Counted from the stretch's first letter, positions 1 through 8,227 are shown. The stretch is 50,152 nt of DNA from Saprospiraceae bacterium (GCA_020437105.1 JAGQWR010000134.1:1-50152), one strand, 5' to 3'. The notes: a model not told the origin generated them from the letters alone. Program-made: numbers and translations.

Positions 1-170
1 TCGGCATTGCGGTCTAAGCTTCGCGAATTGGGCAATGCGGAAAAAAAATAGACCGTATTTCCGGGAGGGAAATACCTAGACCAGCAGGTCTGAAAGACCG
101 CCTAGACCAAGCCGCAGGCCTAGACCATAATTTTGAATGCTAATCCACTCCCGATAGCATATCGGGACAA
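1..170. repeat. Mosaic of short hairpin repeats upstream of the methyltransferase
   Basis: No gene is visible here. Several short perfect inverted repeats follow one another: GTATTTCC/GGAAATAC (55-62 and 68-75), AGACC/GGTCT (78-82 and 87-91), and CCCGATA/TATCGGG with loop gca (150-166). The word TAGACC recurs at least four times between about 49 and 126. The last palindrome resembles CCCCGATAGCTATTGGGG near the far end of the window (50103-50120), so it is a dispersed element. These look like REP-type intergenic repeats; the family name is not known to me. Confidence 0.6.
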
Positions 171-299
171 ACTCAAACTCAAACTATCTCCTCTCTAAAA
201 CCATATTACGATCAGCTAGCTGAGGACTATGACGAGCTTCGATTCGGTGGTTCTTATGGGAAGTTTATTCATCAACAGGAAGTAGCACTGCTGGATAAA

Positions 300-857
300 T
301 TGATCGGATCGGTTGCAGGCCGGAAAATTCTTGACCTGGCCTGTGGTACAGGTCGTTTGTCGGGATTTGCTTCACACGGACTGGATCAAAGCGAAAAAAT
401 GATTCGCCTCGCTCGGGAAAAACATCCGGATCTGGATTTCAGGCAGGGGGATGCGACCAATACAGCGTTTCCGGATGCGTATTTTGACGTATTATTTTCG
501 TTTCATTTTGTGATGCATCTGGACTCGGATACCTTTTCGCAGGTGTTGACCGAAGCCAACCGGATTCTGAAGCCAGGTGGCAGGTTAATCTTTGATTTTC
601 CTTCTTCCAGGCGCCGGAAACTCTTTCGCCGGAAGGCAACCGGGTGGCATGGAAATTACAGCATGAATTTGCGTGAGCTAACCAAACAGACGAACGCGCA
701 TTGGACAATGCTGAGCAAACAGGGCATTATGGCGCTGCCGATCCACCGATTTCCATCTGCCAGCCGATCTTGGTTTCAATCAATTGATAAACTCCTTTGT
801 CGTTCACCACTACAGGAATGGGCTTCGTATATTGTTGTGGAAATGATTAAAAGATGA
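300..857 (+). CDS. SAM-dependent class I methyltransferase, start uncertain
   Basis: This encodes a Rossmann-fold S-adenosylmethionine methyltransferase. The SAM-binding motif I reads DLACGTGRLSG near residues 12-22, followed by the acidic motif DLDFRQGDATN and the post-I segment DVLFSFHFVMH. The only conventional start codon in the frame is TTG at 300, but that leaves about 11 residues before motif I, which is too short for the family. The frame stays open upstream to the stop at 141-143 and translates as a typical methyltransferase N-terminus (YYDQLAEDYDELRFGG from about 204), with no ATG, GTG or TTG. The real 5' end may have been lost or altered by the neighbouring repeat. The stop overlaps the next gene by four bases (ATGA), suggesting coupled translation. 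The substrate cannot be told from sequence. Confidence 0.8.
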   Translation: MIGSVAGRKILDLACGTGRLSGFASHGLDQSEKMIRLAREKHPDLDFRQGDATNTAFPDAYFDVLFSFHFVMHLDSDTFSQVLTEANRILKPGGRLIFDFPSSRRRKLFRRKATGWHGNYSMNLRELTKQTNAHWTMLSKQGIMALPIHRFPSASRSWFQSIDKLLCRSPLQEWASYIVVEMIKR

Positions 858-1570
858 GATGGAAAGACCGCATACCGAGGCCCTGGCGCTTAACATACCA
901 GTTGTGGCGCAAGGCTTTTCGGGATACTATAAATCAAACCATTTTTGCGAAGCCGGAAAAAATACCATTTGAATCTGAGTTGCCTTTTCAGTTGGAGCTG
1001 GAACAAATAGTGAACCCCAGCTATTTGTTTGAAAACAAATTCCATAATATTGAATTGGCGGGTCAACGAATCGAGCAGATTCCTATTCGGCCGTCTGAAG
1101 TCTTTTCCTTTTGGCGTGCTATTGGTGCGCCTTCCGGCGAAAACGGTTTCAAAAAAGGAAGAAACCTGATCAACGGCAAACTGACGGAAGATTATGGCGG
1201 TGGCCTGTGTCAGCTATCTGGTTTGCTCTATCATTTAGCGCTTCTTGGAGGCCTTTCAATAATAGAACGTCATGCCCATTCCGTGGATATTTATGAAGAG
1301 CACGAGCGTTACACGCCGCTGGGTGCCGACGCAACCGTGGTTTATGGCTACAAGGATCTTCGGATAAAAAACCCCTACGAATTCTGTATTGGTTTTGTGG
1401 TCAGACGTGAAGAAAAACGACTTTTTGCTTATTTGAAATCCGAAGAAGCTATCCCACAACGCGAAATCCAATTTATCCGAAAACAGCAAGAAGAAGGGGA
1501 GGAAGTAGAAACGCAAGCGCTTTCGCCGAAAGGCAAAAAGACAATAACAGTTTCTTTTTACAAAAGATAA
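854..1570 (+). CDS. VanW family protein
   Basis: The 238-residue product matches the VanW family, named after an accessory gene in VanB-type vancomycin resistance clusters but widespread in bacteria without such resistance. The diagnostic core is YGGGLCQLSGLLYHLAL (around residues 114-130), followed by ERHAHSVDIY and a PLGADATVVYGYKDLRIKN segment, in the same order as in VanW proteins. No signal peptide is apparent. The molecular function of the family is not established. The ATG overlaps the methyltransferase stop codon (ATGA), so the two genes are probably one transcription and translation unit. No vanHAX-type genes are nearby, so a resistance role should not be inferred. Confidence 0.88.
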   Translation: MRWKDRIPRPWRLTYQLWRKAFRDTINQTIFAKPEKIPFESELPFQLELEQIVNPSYLFENKFHNIELAGQRIEQIPIRPSEVFSFWRAIGAPSGENGFKKGRNLINGKLTEDYGGGLCQLSGLLYHLALLGGLSIIERHAHSVDIYEEHERYTPLGADATVVYGYKDLRIKNPYEFCIGFVVRREEKRLFAYLKSEEAIPQREIQFIRKQQEEGEEVETQALSPKGKKTITVSFYKR

Positions 1571-1618
1571 AATAAATGCCTGCCCATTCTGGTTAAGCAA
1601 CAATCCAAACGTCGATTT

Positions 1619-2269
1619 ATGAAAAAACTACTTGTATTAGGTGTTTTGATTAGTGTGCTCGGCCTGAGCAGTTGTAAAGATCGCTGTGAGTCTGTGAAAA
1701 CAGGGGAGGTGACCTTACTCGATGAATCCAGATCCTTTGCACCCTATGAGGAAGGAGAAAGCCTCACTTATGTAAATGCAGAAGGGAGTGAAATGGTCTT
1801 GGAGCTTAGCAGAAACCATTCTTTGACGGATAAAAACTGTGTGAAGTACCTCTGTGAGCTCAGTACCGGACCATACGAGCCTGTAGTTTGTGAGTATTAT
1901 AACTCCGAAAGTGCGCAAAACCTTTATCGGATTGGAGATACAATCATAATAGATGTGCTGGCTTATATGTCGCTTTATGAAGAAGAGAATACCCTTTTTT
2001 ATGACGCTTTGCGGGTATATATGAGTGGTATTGGTACGCTTTCAAGCGGAGAGGCAGTACTTGCGCCTCGTTTTACGAACCCGCCATTTGATGAAAATCA
2101 GGTATATCTTTTAGAGGAGTTAGTATTCGAAAACACTGTTGAATTGCAAGGTCAAAGCTATGCAGGTGTTTGGCGTACTAAAACTGGTGAAAATATGGTT
2201 TGGGTGAAATCAGGTATAGGCTTACTTGCTTTTCAACTGGATGGCGAACTTTGGGTTTTGCAGGAATAG
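1619..2269 (+). CDS. Hypothetical lipoprotein, 216 aa
   Basis: The N-terminus is a lipoprotein signal peptide (MKKLLVLGVLISVLGLSSC), with the lipobox LSSC placing the lipidated cysteine at residue 19, so the mature protein is probably anchored in the outer membrane or periplasm. The remainder is acidic and beta-rich, with scattered cysteines (for example DRCES, NCVKYLC and VVCEYY) that may form disulfides. I do not recognise a domain family. It follows the VanW gene by 48 bases and is closed by a strong hairpin terminator. The start is chosen because it gives an intact signal peptide. Confidence 0.75.
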   Translation: MKKLLVLGVLISVLGLSSCKDRCESVKTGEVTLLDESRSFAPYEEGESLTYVNAEGSEMVLELSRNHSLTDKNCVKYLCELSTGPYEPVVCEYYNSESAQNLYRIGDTIIIDVLAYMSLYEEENTLFYDALRVYMSGIGTLSSGEAVLAPRFTNPPFDENQVYLLEELVFENTVELQGQSYAGVWRTKTGENMVWVKSGIGLLAFQLDGELWVLQE

Positions 2270-2283
2270 GCCAAAATAAAAAA

Positions 2284-2315
2284 GCCACTCCAAAATTTTC
2301 GGAGTGGCTTTTTTT
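2284..2315. terminator. Bidirectional rho-independent terminator
   Basis: A perfect 8-base stem, GCCACTCC (2284-2291) and GGAGTGGC (2301-2308), is flanked by an A-run on the left and seven T on the right. It sits between the converging lipoprotein gene (stop 2269) and thiolase gene (stop 2339) and can serve both strands. Confidence 0.88.
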
Positions 2316-2338
2316 AATAACTTCAGTAGCAAACAGCA

Positions 2339-3520
2339 CTAATTCATCCGCTCAATGATTATGGCCGAAGCACCACCACCACCATTACAGATCGCTGCCA
2401 TGCCGCGTTCTGCGTCTTTATTTTGAAGTACATTGCAGAGGGTTGTCACAATGCGGGCACCGGAGGCACCAAGTGGGTGTCCGATAGAAACTGAGCCGCC
2501 AAGTACGTTTACTTTGTCTTCCGAAATATTTAATTCCTGGTTGAAAGCCAAGGGCACAACTGCGAAAGCTTCATTGACTTCGAAATAGTCCATGTCAGAA
2601 AGCTGCATACCTGCACGTTTTAGTGCCAGAGGCGCGGCTTTGGTTGGGGCAATCGTAAACCATTCCGGGGCCATGGCCGCATCTGCAAAAGAAACGATGC
2701 GGGCGATTGGCTTGAGGCCAAGCGCTTCTGCTTTTTCTTTACTGACCAAAACCAACGCAGAAGCACCATCGTTGATCGTACTTGCATTGGCTGCCGTAAC
2801 GGTACCGTCTTTGGTAAATACCGGACGCAGGCCAGGTATTTTTTCAAAAATCACCTTTTTATATTCTTCGTCCTCCATCACCATCAAGGGGTCTCCTTTC
2901 CGTTGTGGTACAGCTACTGGTACGATTTCATTTTTAAAAACACCCGACTCGGTAGATTGTGCGGAAAGCTTGTAGGAGCGGATGGTAAATGCATCCTGTG
3001 CTTCCCGGCTGATATTGAATTTTGCGGCTGTAGCGTCGGCAGAAGTACCCATCGCGAGGTGGTTGTATGCGTCTGTGAGTCCGTCTTTTGCCAGACCATC
3101 TACGATTTCACCATTGCCGTATTTGTATCCCCAGCGGGCATTTGGGACATAGAAAGGAATATTAGACATGCTTTCCATGCCTCCGGCTACAATTACATCT
3201 GCTTGGCCAAGCATGATTGCCTGAGCGCCAAACATGATTGACTTCATCCCGGAAGCACAAACTTTATTGACAGTCGTACAAGGTACATTTTCTCCAATTC
3301 CGGCACCAAGTGCTGCCTGCCGTGCGGGGGCCTGGCCCAGGTTGGCAGAACATACATTACCCATAAAAACTTCTTCCACTTCGCTGGCTTCTACCCCTGC
3401 TTTTTCAAGCGCACCTTTAATGGCTGCTGTCCCCAATTGAGTGGCTGTCAGGCCGGAAAATATACCTCCAAAACTTCCAAGGGCGGTACGTACGGCGGAA
3501 ACGATATAAACTTCTTTCAT
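2339..3520 (-). CDS. Acetyl-CoA C-acetyltransferase (thiolase)
   Basis: This is a full-length thiolase II (393 residues), which condenses two acetyl-CoA to acetoacetyl-CoA or runs the reverse thiolysis. All catalytic elements are present: the nucleophile Cys88 in NKVCASGMKS, His348 in GHPLGASGA and Cys378 in CNGGGGAS, at nearly the same positions as in the biosynthetic Zoogloea enzyme. The NEAF motif (VNEAFAVV) is also visible. The family covers both beta-oxidation and acetoacetyl-CoA synthesis, and sequence alone does not decide between them. It is followed by a bidirectional terminator, and ftsY lies 58 bases upstream on the same strand. Confidence 0.95.
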   Translation of the reverse strand: MKEVYIVSAVRTALGSFGGIFSGLTATQLGTAAIKGALEKAGVEASEVEEVFMGNVCSANLGQAPARQAALGAGIGENVPCTTVNKVCASGMKSIMFGAQAIMLGQADVIVAGGMESMSNIPFYVPNARWGYKYGNGEIVDGLAKDGLTDAYNHLAMGTSADATAAKFNISREAQDAFTIRSYKLSAQSTESGVFKNEIVPVAVPQRKGDPLMVMEDEEYKKVIFEKIPGLRPVFTKDGTVTAANASTINDGASALVLVSKEKAEALGLKPIARIVSFADAAMAPEWFTIAPTKAAPLALKRAGMQLSDMDYFEVNEAFAVVPLAFNQELNISEDKVNVLGGSVSIGHPLGASGARIVTTLCNVLQNKDAERGMAAICNGGGGASAIIIERMN

Positions 3521-3578
3521 GATCTTTTTTTATTGGTCTTTGTATCTGGTTAATTTTTGGATCGCGGCATTAGTTGGA

Positions 3579-4532
3579 TTAGCTAAACAGGGAGTCAACA
3601 AAAGCACGTTTGTTGAAAACCTGCAGTTTATCAATAGATTCGCCAACGCCGATATAACGGATGGGAATTTTGAATTGATCCGAAATGCCGATGGCTACTC
3701 CGCCTTTTGCGGTGCCATCCAGCTTGGTTAAGGCCAGGCAGCTCACATCTGTTGCAGCAGTAAAATGTTTGGCTTGTTCGATCGCATTTTGACCGGTGGT
3801 CGCATCCAGAACCAGCAACACATCATGTGGCGCTGTTTCCATTTTTTTACTAATGGAGCGCTTGATTTTTGTCAACTCCTTCATCAGGTTGAGCTTGGTA
3901 TGTAATCGGCCGGCTGTATCAATAATGGCTACATCGTGTCCGTTATTGATGGCATATTGCACGGTTTCATAAGCCACCGCTGCCGGATCGGCATGCATGC
4001 CTTTATTATAGAAATCACATCCAACGCGTTCGGCCCAAATACCGAGTTGATCAACGGCGGCGGCCCGGAAAGTATCTCCGGCACCCAGTACTACCTTTTT
4101 GCCAGCCAGCTGAAACTGGTGCGCCAATTTGCCAATGGTAGTAGTTTTACCTACACCATTAACTCCTACAACAAGTAACACGTAGGGTTTTTGATCGGTA
4201 GGAGGGAGGAAGTCCTCCACATCCACTGTTTTATTCTCCTCCAGAATTTGGGCGATCTCGTCGCGTAAAACTTCGTTTAATTCGTCCGTGCCGACATATT
4301 TATCTTTCGCTACCCGTGCTTCGATCCGTTCGATAATTTTAACGGTAGTTTCCAGTCCGACATCTGAAGAAATGAGGATGTTTTCCACCTCATCGAGTAC
4401 TTCTTCGTCTATTTTCGACTTTCCGGCAATCGCGCGGGAGATTTTACCAAGGAAGTTGGATTTGGTCTTTTCCAGGCCCTGATTCAGGTCTTCCTGCTTT
4501 TCCCGGGTAAAGAATTTCTTAAAAAAGCTCAT
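3579..4532 (-). CDS. ftsY: Signal recognition particle receptor FtsY
   Basis: FtsY is the membrane-associated SRP receptor GTPase that docks ribosome-nascent-chain complexes at the translocon. The 317-residue protein has a short NG-type organisation without the long acidic A domain seen in E. coli. The P-loop GVNGVGKT is at residues 123-130, followed by the DTFRAAAVDQL insertion-box region, DTAGR (205-209) and the guanine-specificity motif TKLDGTAKGG. The N domain helical bundle occupies about residues 1-105. The neighbouring order rpmB-rpmG-DUF4295-ftsY is typical of Bacteroidota. A hairpin terminator separates it from DUF4295, so it may be partly independently expressed. Confidence 0.96.
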   Translation of the reverse strand: MSFFKKFFTREKQEDLNQGLEKTKSNFLGKISRAIAGKSKIDEEVLDEVENILISSDVGLETTVKIIERIEARVAKDKYVGTDELNEVLRDEIAQILEENKTVDVEDFLPPTDQKPYVLLVVGVNGVGKTTTIGKLAHQFQLAGKKVVLGAGDTFRAAAVDQLGIWAERVGCDFYNKGMHADPAAVAYETVQYAINNGHDVAIIDTAGRLHTKLNLMKELTKIKRSISKKMETAPHDVLLVLDATTGQNAIEQAKHFTAATDVSCLALTKLDGTAKGGVAIGISDQFKIPIRYIGVGESIDKLQVFNKRAFVDSLFS

Positions 4533-4581
4533 TTTATGATTGTCTGATTTGGCGGAAAAATTTCAATTCTAATGGGTAAAC

Positions 4582-4620
4582 AAAAAAGGCCTTTCTTTAG
4601 ATTAAAGAAAAGCCTTTTTT
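4582..4620 (-). terminator. Rho-independent terminator or attenuator before ftsY
   Basis: A long stem with one mismatch pairs AAAAAAGGC plus TTTCTTTA (4582-4599) with TAAAGAAA plus GCCTTTTTT (4603-4620), with a three-base loop. Read on the minus strand it ends in a T-run and lies between the DUF4295 stop and the ftsY start, so it likely ends or attenuates the ribosomal-protein transcript. Confidence 0.8.
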
Positions 4621-4643
4621 ACGCTTTGCGCTGAGGAAAATCT

Positions 4644-4820
4644 TTACTTGTTAGCAGTAAAGAACTCTGTTACTTTATCCTTATGGATCATAACCTCTTT
4701 ATAAGAGTATTTTCCTGTTTTTGGGTCTTTTACGCTCTGAACAACTTTTACGAAATCCCGGCCAGAACCGGCATTTGCGGCACGTTGAGCTACCCTTGCG
4801 TTTTTACTTACCTTGGCCAT
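4644..4820 (-). CDS. DUF4295 small basic protein
   Basis: This 58-residue reading frame translates from ATG at 4820 to TAA at 4644 as a lysine-rich protein starting MAKVSKNARVAQRAANAGSG and ending KVTEFFTANK. Its size, composition and position between rpmG and ftsY match the DUF4295 family, which is found almost only in Bacteroidota. The function is unproven; the linkage to two ribosomal proteins suggests ribosome association (inference). It lies 78 bases downstream of rpmG on the same strand and is followed by a hairpin terminator. Confidence 0.88.
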   Translation of the reverse strand: MAKVSKNARVAQRAANAGSGRDFVKVVQSVKDPKTGKYSYKEVMIHKDKVTEFFTANK

Positions 4821-4898
4821 GATATTCGATTTTGATCGTTATAAATGCCGCTTTCGCGGAATGTATGCAATTTACAAAAAACCAGACAAGAATAAAAC

Positions 4899-5087
4899 CT
4901 ACTTAATCTCGCGATGTAGGGTTACCTTTTTTAGAATGGGATTGAATTTCTTCAACTCCAGACGATCAGGTGTATTCTTACGGTTTTTTTCGGTAACATA
5001 CCGGGATGTACCCGGCATACCGGATGCCTTGTGCTCGGTGCATTCCAGAATGATCTGGTTCCGATTTCCTTTGCTTTTCTTAGCCAT
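4899..5087 (-). CDS. rpmG: 50S ribosomal protein L33
   Basis: The 62-residue product begins [20 protein letters not shown] and ends [10 protein letters not shown], the usual L33 pattern ([14 protein letters not shown], then [18 protein letters not shown]). L33 binds 23S rRNA near the E site. The zinc-binding CXXC pairs of some L33 proteins are absent, with only one cysteine (ILEC), so this is a zinc-independent form. It follows rpmB in the same direction by 37 bases. Confidence 0.95.
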   Translation of the reverse strand: MAKKSKGNRNQIILECTEHKASGMPGTSRYVTEKNRKNTPDRLELKKFNPILKKVTLHREIK

Positions 5088-5124
5088 GACTTGCTAATAC
5101 TATTACGATTAATAAATGAGCCGC

Positions 5125-5376
5125 TTACTGAAGCTTAACACCAGTGTTTACTCCTTTACGCTCCAATTTCTTTAAATATGCATAGATACCCATCTTGTCG
5201 ATAGAACGAAGAGCAGTACTACATATTTTCATGGTTACCCACTGCCCGGTTTCAGGAATAAAGAAACGTTTCTTGTGCAGATTCGGGAGAAAACGACGAC
5301 GCGTTTTCGCATTCGAGTGCGAAACATTGTTTCCTGAAATAGGCCGTTTACCGGTAAGTTGACATACTTTAGACAT
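5125..5376 (-). CDS. rpmB: 50S ribosomal protein L28
   Basis: The 83-residue product starts MSKVCQLTGKRPISGNNVSH, the canonical N-terminus of L28, followed by NAKTRRRFLPNLHKKRF and the WVTMKICSTALRSIDKMG region. The ATG at 5376 was preferred over one seven codons earlier because the family starts at MSKVC. L28 is a component of the large subunit close to the exit site. It is the first protein gene after tRNA-Arg (49 bases downstream), and the two may share a promoter. Confidence 0.95.
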   Translation of the reverse strand: MSKVCQLTGKRPISGNNVSHSNAKTRRRFLPNLHKKRFFIPETGQWVTMKICSTALRSIDKMGIYAYLKKLERKGVNTGVKLQ

Positions 5377-5425
5377 CGGTACAGTGTTTATTGGCATCTC
5401 CCGAAGGAGCTGAAAATGCTGTTAG

Positions 5426-5498
5426 TGACCTCGGAAGGATTCGAACCTTCAACCTCCTGATCCGTAGTCAGGTGCTCTATCCATTAAGCTACGAGGCC
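5426..5498 (-). tRNA. tRNA-Arg (anticodon ACG)
   Basis: On the minus strand a complete 73-base cloverleaf is visible: acceptor GGCCTCG with CGAGGTC (one G-T pair), D-arm AGCTTAATGGATAGAGC, anticodon arm CCTGA-CTACGGA-TCAGG, variable loop and T-arm GAAGG-TTCGAAT-CCTTC, with discriminator A. The seven-base loop CTACGGA gives anticodon ACG, read after deamination as ICG for CGU, CGC and CGA. The CCA end is not encoded. Confidence 0.96.
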
Positions 5499-5562
5499 GG
5501 TTTTCCTGGATTTTAGGCTGTAATCTGCCTGATTACCCCCTTCCCTCCTGGAAATGCGAACG

Positions 5563-5591
5563 CAAAGATACGCTTATTCCGGTTTTTGAAA
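5563..5591 (-). promoter_or_regulatory. Bacteroidota-type promoter for tRNA-Arg and rpmB
   Basis: On the minus strand the sequence holds TATCTTTG (5570 down to 5563), an exact match to the -7 consensus TAnnTTTG, with TTTC (5591-5588) 17 bases upstream as a near match to the -33 TTTG. It would start transcription roughly 55 bases before the tRNA 5' end. No other gene start is close enough to compete. Confidence 0.6.
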
Positions 5592-5766
5592 AAGATTTCT
5601 GTAACTTTTTGTGAAATAAGAATAGACAGAGCCCAAACGACTTCCTTCAGGTCGGGAAAGGAAGGAGAGATGGCTGGTGGAGCAACTCGTAATTCTCCAT
5701 TTACCCAAGCCTTGTATTTTTTGCAGTAAATTACAACTTAGGGCTTAGTCCACTAGTCCTTCAAAA

Positions 5767-7425
5767 TTACAGAACCATTATTTTATAAGTCACCGGATCT
5801 TTTCCATTCGCTAAAACAAGAAAATAAACTCCGCCGGCTAAGTTAGCTGTCGGAATAGTAAAAGTCTGGTCTTCAAAAGGAATCAGTGTTTCCTGCTGCT
5901 CGTAAACGGCCCTGCCCAAGGCATCATATAAGGTAAAATAAATCGGTCCGAATTGATCTGAGCTATAAACGACTTCTAACAATTCACCCGATAACAGAGG
6001 AGAAGGCCCTATCCTGATAAACCCCTTTTCAGTAATATAGGTCTCAAAAAAGTTTTCCGGTTTATCCGGCTGGCAAAAAGCATGCAAATAAGCCATACTC
6101 TTTGACGCATTAAGCCGGCCGCCGCTTACCGTAATACCCTCCAAATCATCCAGTAAATCTACCCCCTCCATCAGCGCTTGTTTGATAAGTAAGACCGTTT
6201 CGCCCGGACTTCTGTTGTAAAGCTCGGCACAGGGCATGGTATATAATAGTGCGGCAACTCCGGTTACGTGCGGACAAGCAGCTGAAGTGCCACCAAAACT
6301 CTCGTCGTAATCATCGTTTGGGTGCAGGGTAAACGAACCGTCGCTACCGGAACCACCGGGTGCCCCCAGATCTATATATATATTGCTATAGGCGGCACTG
6401 GCTACTTTCTGATCATTGCGATCGGTATTTGTAACCGTTATCAGATAATCACTGGTACAGGAGGTCGGCATATCCCCTTCTTTTTCCACGTCCACATTGT
6501 TGTTGGCCGTTGCAGCAACATTCAAAATCCCGGCTTCACCAAGCGGATCATATAATTCTCCCCAAAAAGGGTATTCATCACACCAATGGCCATTTAATCC
6601 AAGAGAGGCATTTGTAACTGCTACGTATGCCCCCTGCTCCCCATTGGTTTCATTGTATTTTAAACGCAAATCCAGGGCATAGGTGTAGGCTTGGGCAATG
6701 TCAAAGGTTGTTTTTACAGTGAGAACCATCAATTTAATATTCCAATTGATGCCGGCTATACCCGTCCCATTATTTCCTCGGGCACCAATGATGCCGGCTA
6801 CGGCTGTACCATGGGTGTCGGCCGGATGAATAGGACTGTTTCCATCGAAATTCCATCCATAAACATCGTCAATGAATCCGTTTCCATCATCATCTACATT
6901 GGCAATCCCGTATAACTCTGCCTGATTTACCCAAATGTTATCCTGTAAATCCGGATGATCAATTTTAAAGCCGCTGTCAATAATTGCCACGACAATCGTG
7001 TCGCCTAATATGTTGACCCCGCCGGTATTGACATCCCATACATCTTCAATCTGAATTAAAGGGAGGCTCCATTGAGCCGAATAAAAACCATCATTTGGTT
7101 CTACCGATCGTTTCTCGAGTATATAATTGCCTTGTGCGGAAATGACCCCTTCCTGATTTAAAAAGGCATCAGCCAGGATCTGCCAATCAGCCTTTGCTGC
7201 ATCAAATTCATATAAAAGGATATTGCCGGATACCCCCGTAGAGCGGGTAAACTTTCCGGGGAATTCCGGAGCGCGCAGACTTTCAAATTCCCTGACCCAG
7301 GTTTTTGAATCCACTGATTTTTCCAAACTGATGACCAATTGCCCCGGTACTGGTTTCTGAGCCCCACCAGGGAAGGCAAAACACAGGAACAGAAGGCAAA
7401 AGCTATTTCGTAGAATTAGTTTCAT
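5767..7425 (-). CDS. Secreted subtilisin-like serine protease (S8) with T9SS sorting domain
   Basis: This 552-residue protein starts with a signal peptide (about residues 1-23, ending GGAQ). A short prodomain-like region follows, then a peptidase S8 domain with the full triad: Asp150 in AIIDSGFKIDHPDL, His205 in DTHGTAVAGI and Ser381 in GGTSAACPHVTG; the oxyanion Asn lies in ATANNN near 308. A DDDGNGFIDD stretch (178-187) looks like a calcium-binding loop. The last 80 or so residues (LYDALGRAVYE, then LAGGVYFLVLANG and TYKIMVL) form a T9SS type A sorting domain, so the enzyme should cross the outer membrane and be anchored or released. Its start codon overlaps the upstream gene's stop by four bases. 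Confidence 0.94.
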   Translation of the reverse strand: MKLILRNSFCLLFLCFAFPGGAQKPVPGQLVISLEKSVDSKTWVREFESLRAPEFPGKFTRSTGVSGNILLYEFDAAKADWQILADAFLNQEGVISAQGNYILEKRSVEPNDGFYSAQWSLPLIQIEDVWDVNTGGVNILGDTIVVAIIDSGFKIDHPDLQDNIWVNQAELYGIANVDDDGNGFIDDVYGWNFDGNSPIHPADTHGTAVAGIIGARGNNGTGIAGINWNIKLMVLTVKTTFDIAQAYTYALDLRLKYNETNGEQGAYVAVTNASLGLNGHWCDEYPFWGELYDPLGEAGILNVAATANNNVDVEKEGDMPTSCTSDYLITVTNTDRNDQKVASAAYSNIYIDLGAPGGSGSDGSFTLHPNDDYDESFGGTSAACPHVTGVAALLYTMPCAELYNRSPGETVLLIKQALMEGVDLLDDLEGITVSGGRLNASKSMAYLHAFCQPDKPENFFETYITEKGFIRIGPSPLLSGELLEVVYSSDQFGPIYFTLYDALGRAVYEQQETLIPFEDQTFTIPTANLAGGVYFLVLANGKDPVTYKIMVL

Positions 7426-8213
7426 GCTTGTATTGATTTTCGAAGGAATTCAAAATAGTTTGGGGCTTCTAATAAACGACTTCCATACCAGGAAAACAAG
7501 GTGCCGTCCACTAATTTTATGACCGCCCTGGGACAAAGGTCTCTAAAAGCGTCAATGTGTTTTTGGCCAAACGGATAGGGTTCTGAAGACAGTAAAATTA
7601 ATTCCGGCTGTTGTTGTTGCAAATCTGCCGCACTAATTTCCGGATAGCGCTTCTTCCTCCCAAATACATTTTCTAAGCCGAGTTTTTGGAGCATGTCATT
7701 AATAAAGGTATCCGATGCCGCAACCATGAACGGATTTTGCCAAATAAAATATGCCGTACGTAAAGGGGGGAAGGATTGTAAGTCAGCAAAGCGCTGTAAA
7801 ATCTGATCTGCCATAGCGCCCGCTTGTTTTTCCCGGTCGCAGATTTCACCAATAGAACGGATCATTTGTACGGCCTGCTCAAAATTCAGAATATCACTCA
7901 TCCAAATGGGGAAATCCCGGGATAGAGACCTTATTTTTTTCCGATCATTTTCTTCCTTGTTGCCAATAATTAAATCTGGCCGGAGTTGTGTTATGCGTTC
8001 GAGCTTGAAATCCTTAGTACCTCCAACACGCGTTTTGGTGCGGAACCATTTTTCCGGATGGACACAGAATTTGGTAATGCCGATTACTTCCTGTTCCAAT
8101 CCCAGCGAGGCCAGTAATTCTGTTTGCGAAGGTACGAGGGAGATAATCCGCTTAGGTGGAAACGGAATCTCCACCCGCCTGTTCATCTGATCTTTAAAGC
8201 ATTTTAAGGACAC
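7422..8213 (-). CDS. Substrate-binding-protein-like (BtuF/FepB fold) protein without signal peptide
   Basis: The 263-residue product belongs to the helical-backbone metal receptor family (PF01497), which in ABC importers binds cobalamin, haem or ferric siderophores. The N-terminal RIISLVPSQTELLASLGL and VGGTKDFKLERITQLRPDLII, and later LEAPNYFEFL, are typical. No signal peptide or lipobox is seen: the protein opens directly with MSLKCFKDQMNRRVEIPFPP, so it may be cytoplasmic. No permease or ATPase gene is adjacent. It overlaps the downstream protease gene by four bases (ATGA) and lies 14 bases from the beta-propeller gene upstream. The ligand is unknown. Confidence 0.85.
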   Translation of the reverse strand: MSLKCFKDQMNRRVEIPFPPKRIISLVPSQTELLASLGLEQEVIGITKFCVHPEKWFRTKTRVGGTKDFKLERITQLRPDLIIGNKEENDRKKIRSLSRDFPIWMSDILNFEQAVQMIRSIGEICDREKQAGAMADQILQRFADLQSFPPLRTAYFIWQNPFMVAASDTFINDMLQKLGLENVFGRKKRYPEISAADLQQQQPELILLSSEPYPFGQKHIDAFRDLCPRAVIKLVDGTLFSWYGSRLLEAPNYFEFLRKSIQA

Positions 8214-8227
8214 AATAAATTTGATGA

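Noticed and set aside
854..1570. Vancomycin resistance locus
   Set aside because: VanW alone is common in bacteria without resistance; no ligase, dehydrogenase, dipeptidase or sensor genes accompany it.
5767..7425. Dockerin partner for the cohesin-like lipoprotein (DDDGNGFIDD loop)
   Set aside because: The loop is a single calcium-binding-like segment inside the protease domain and lacks the duplicated dockerin layout.
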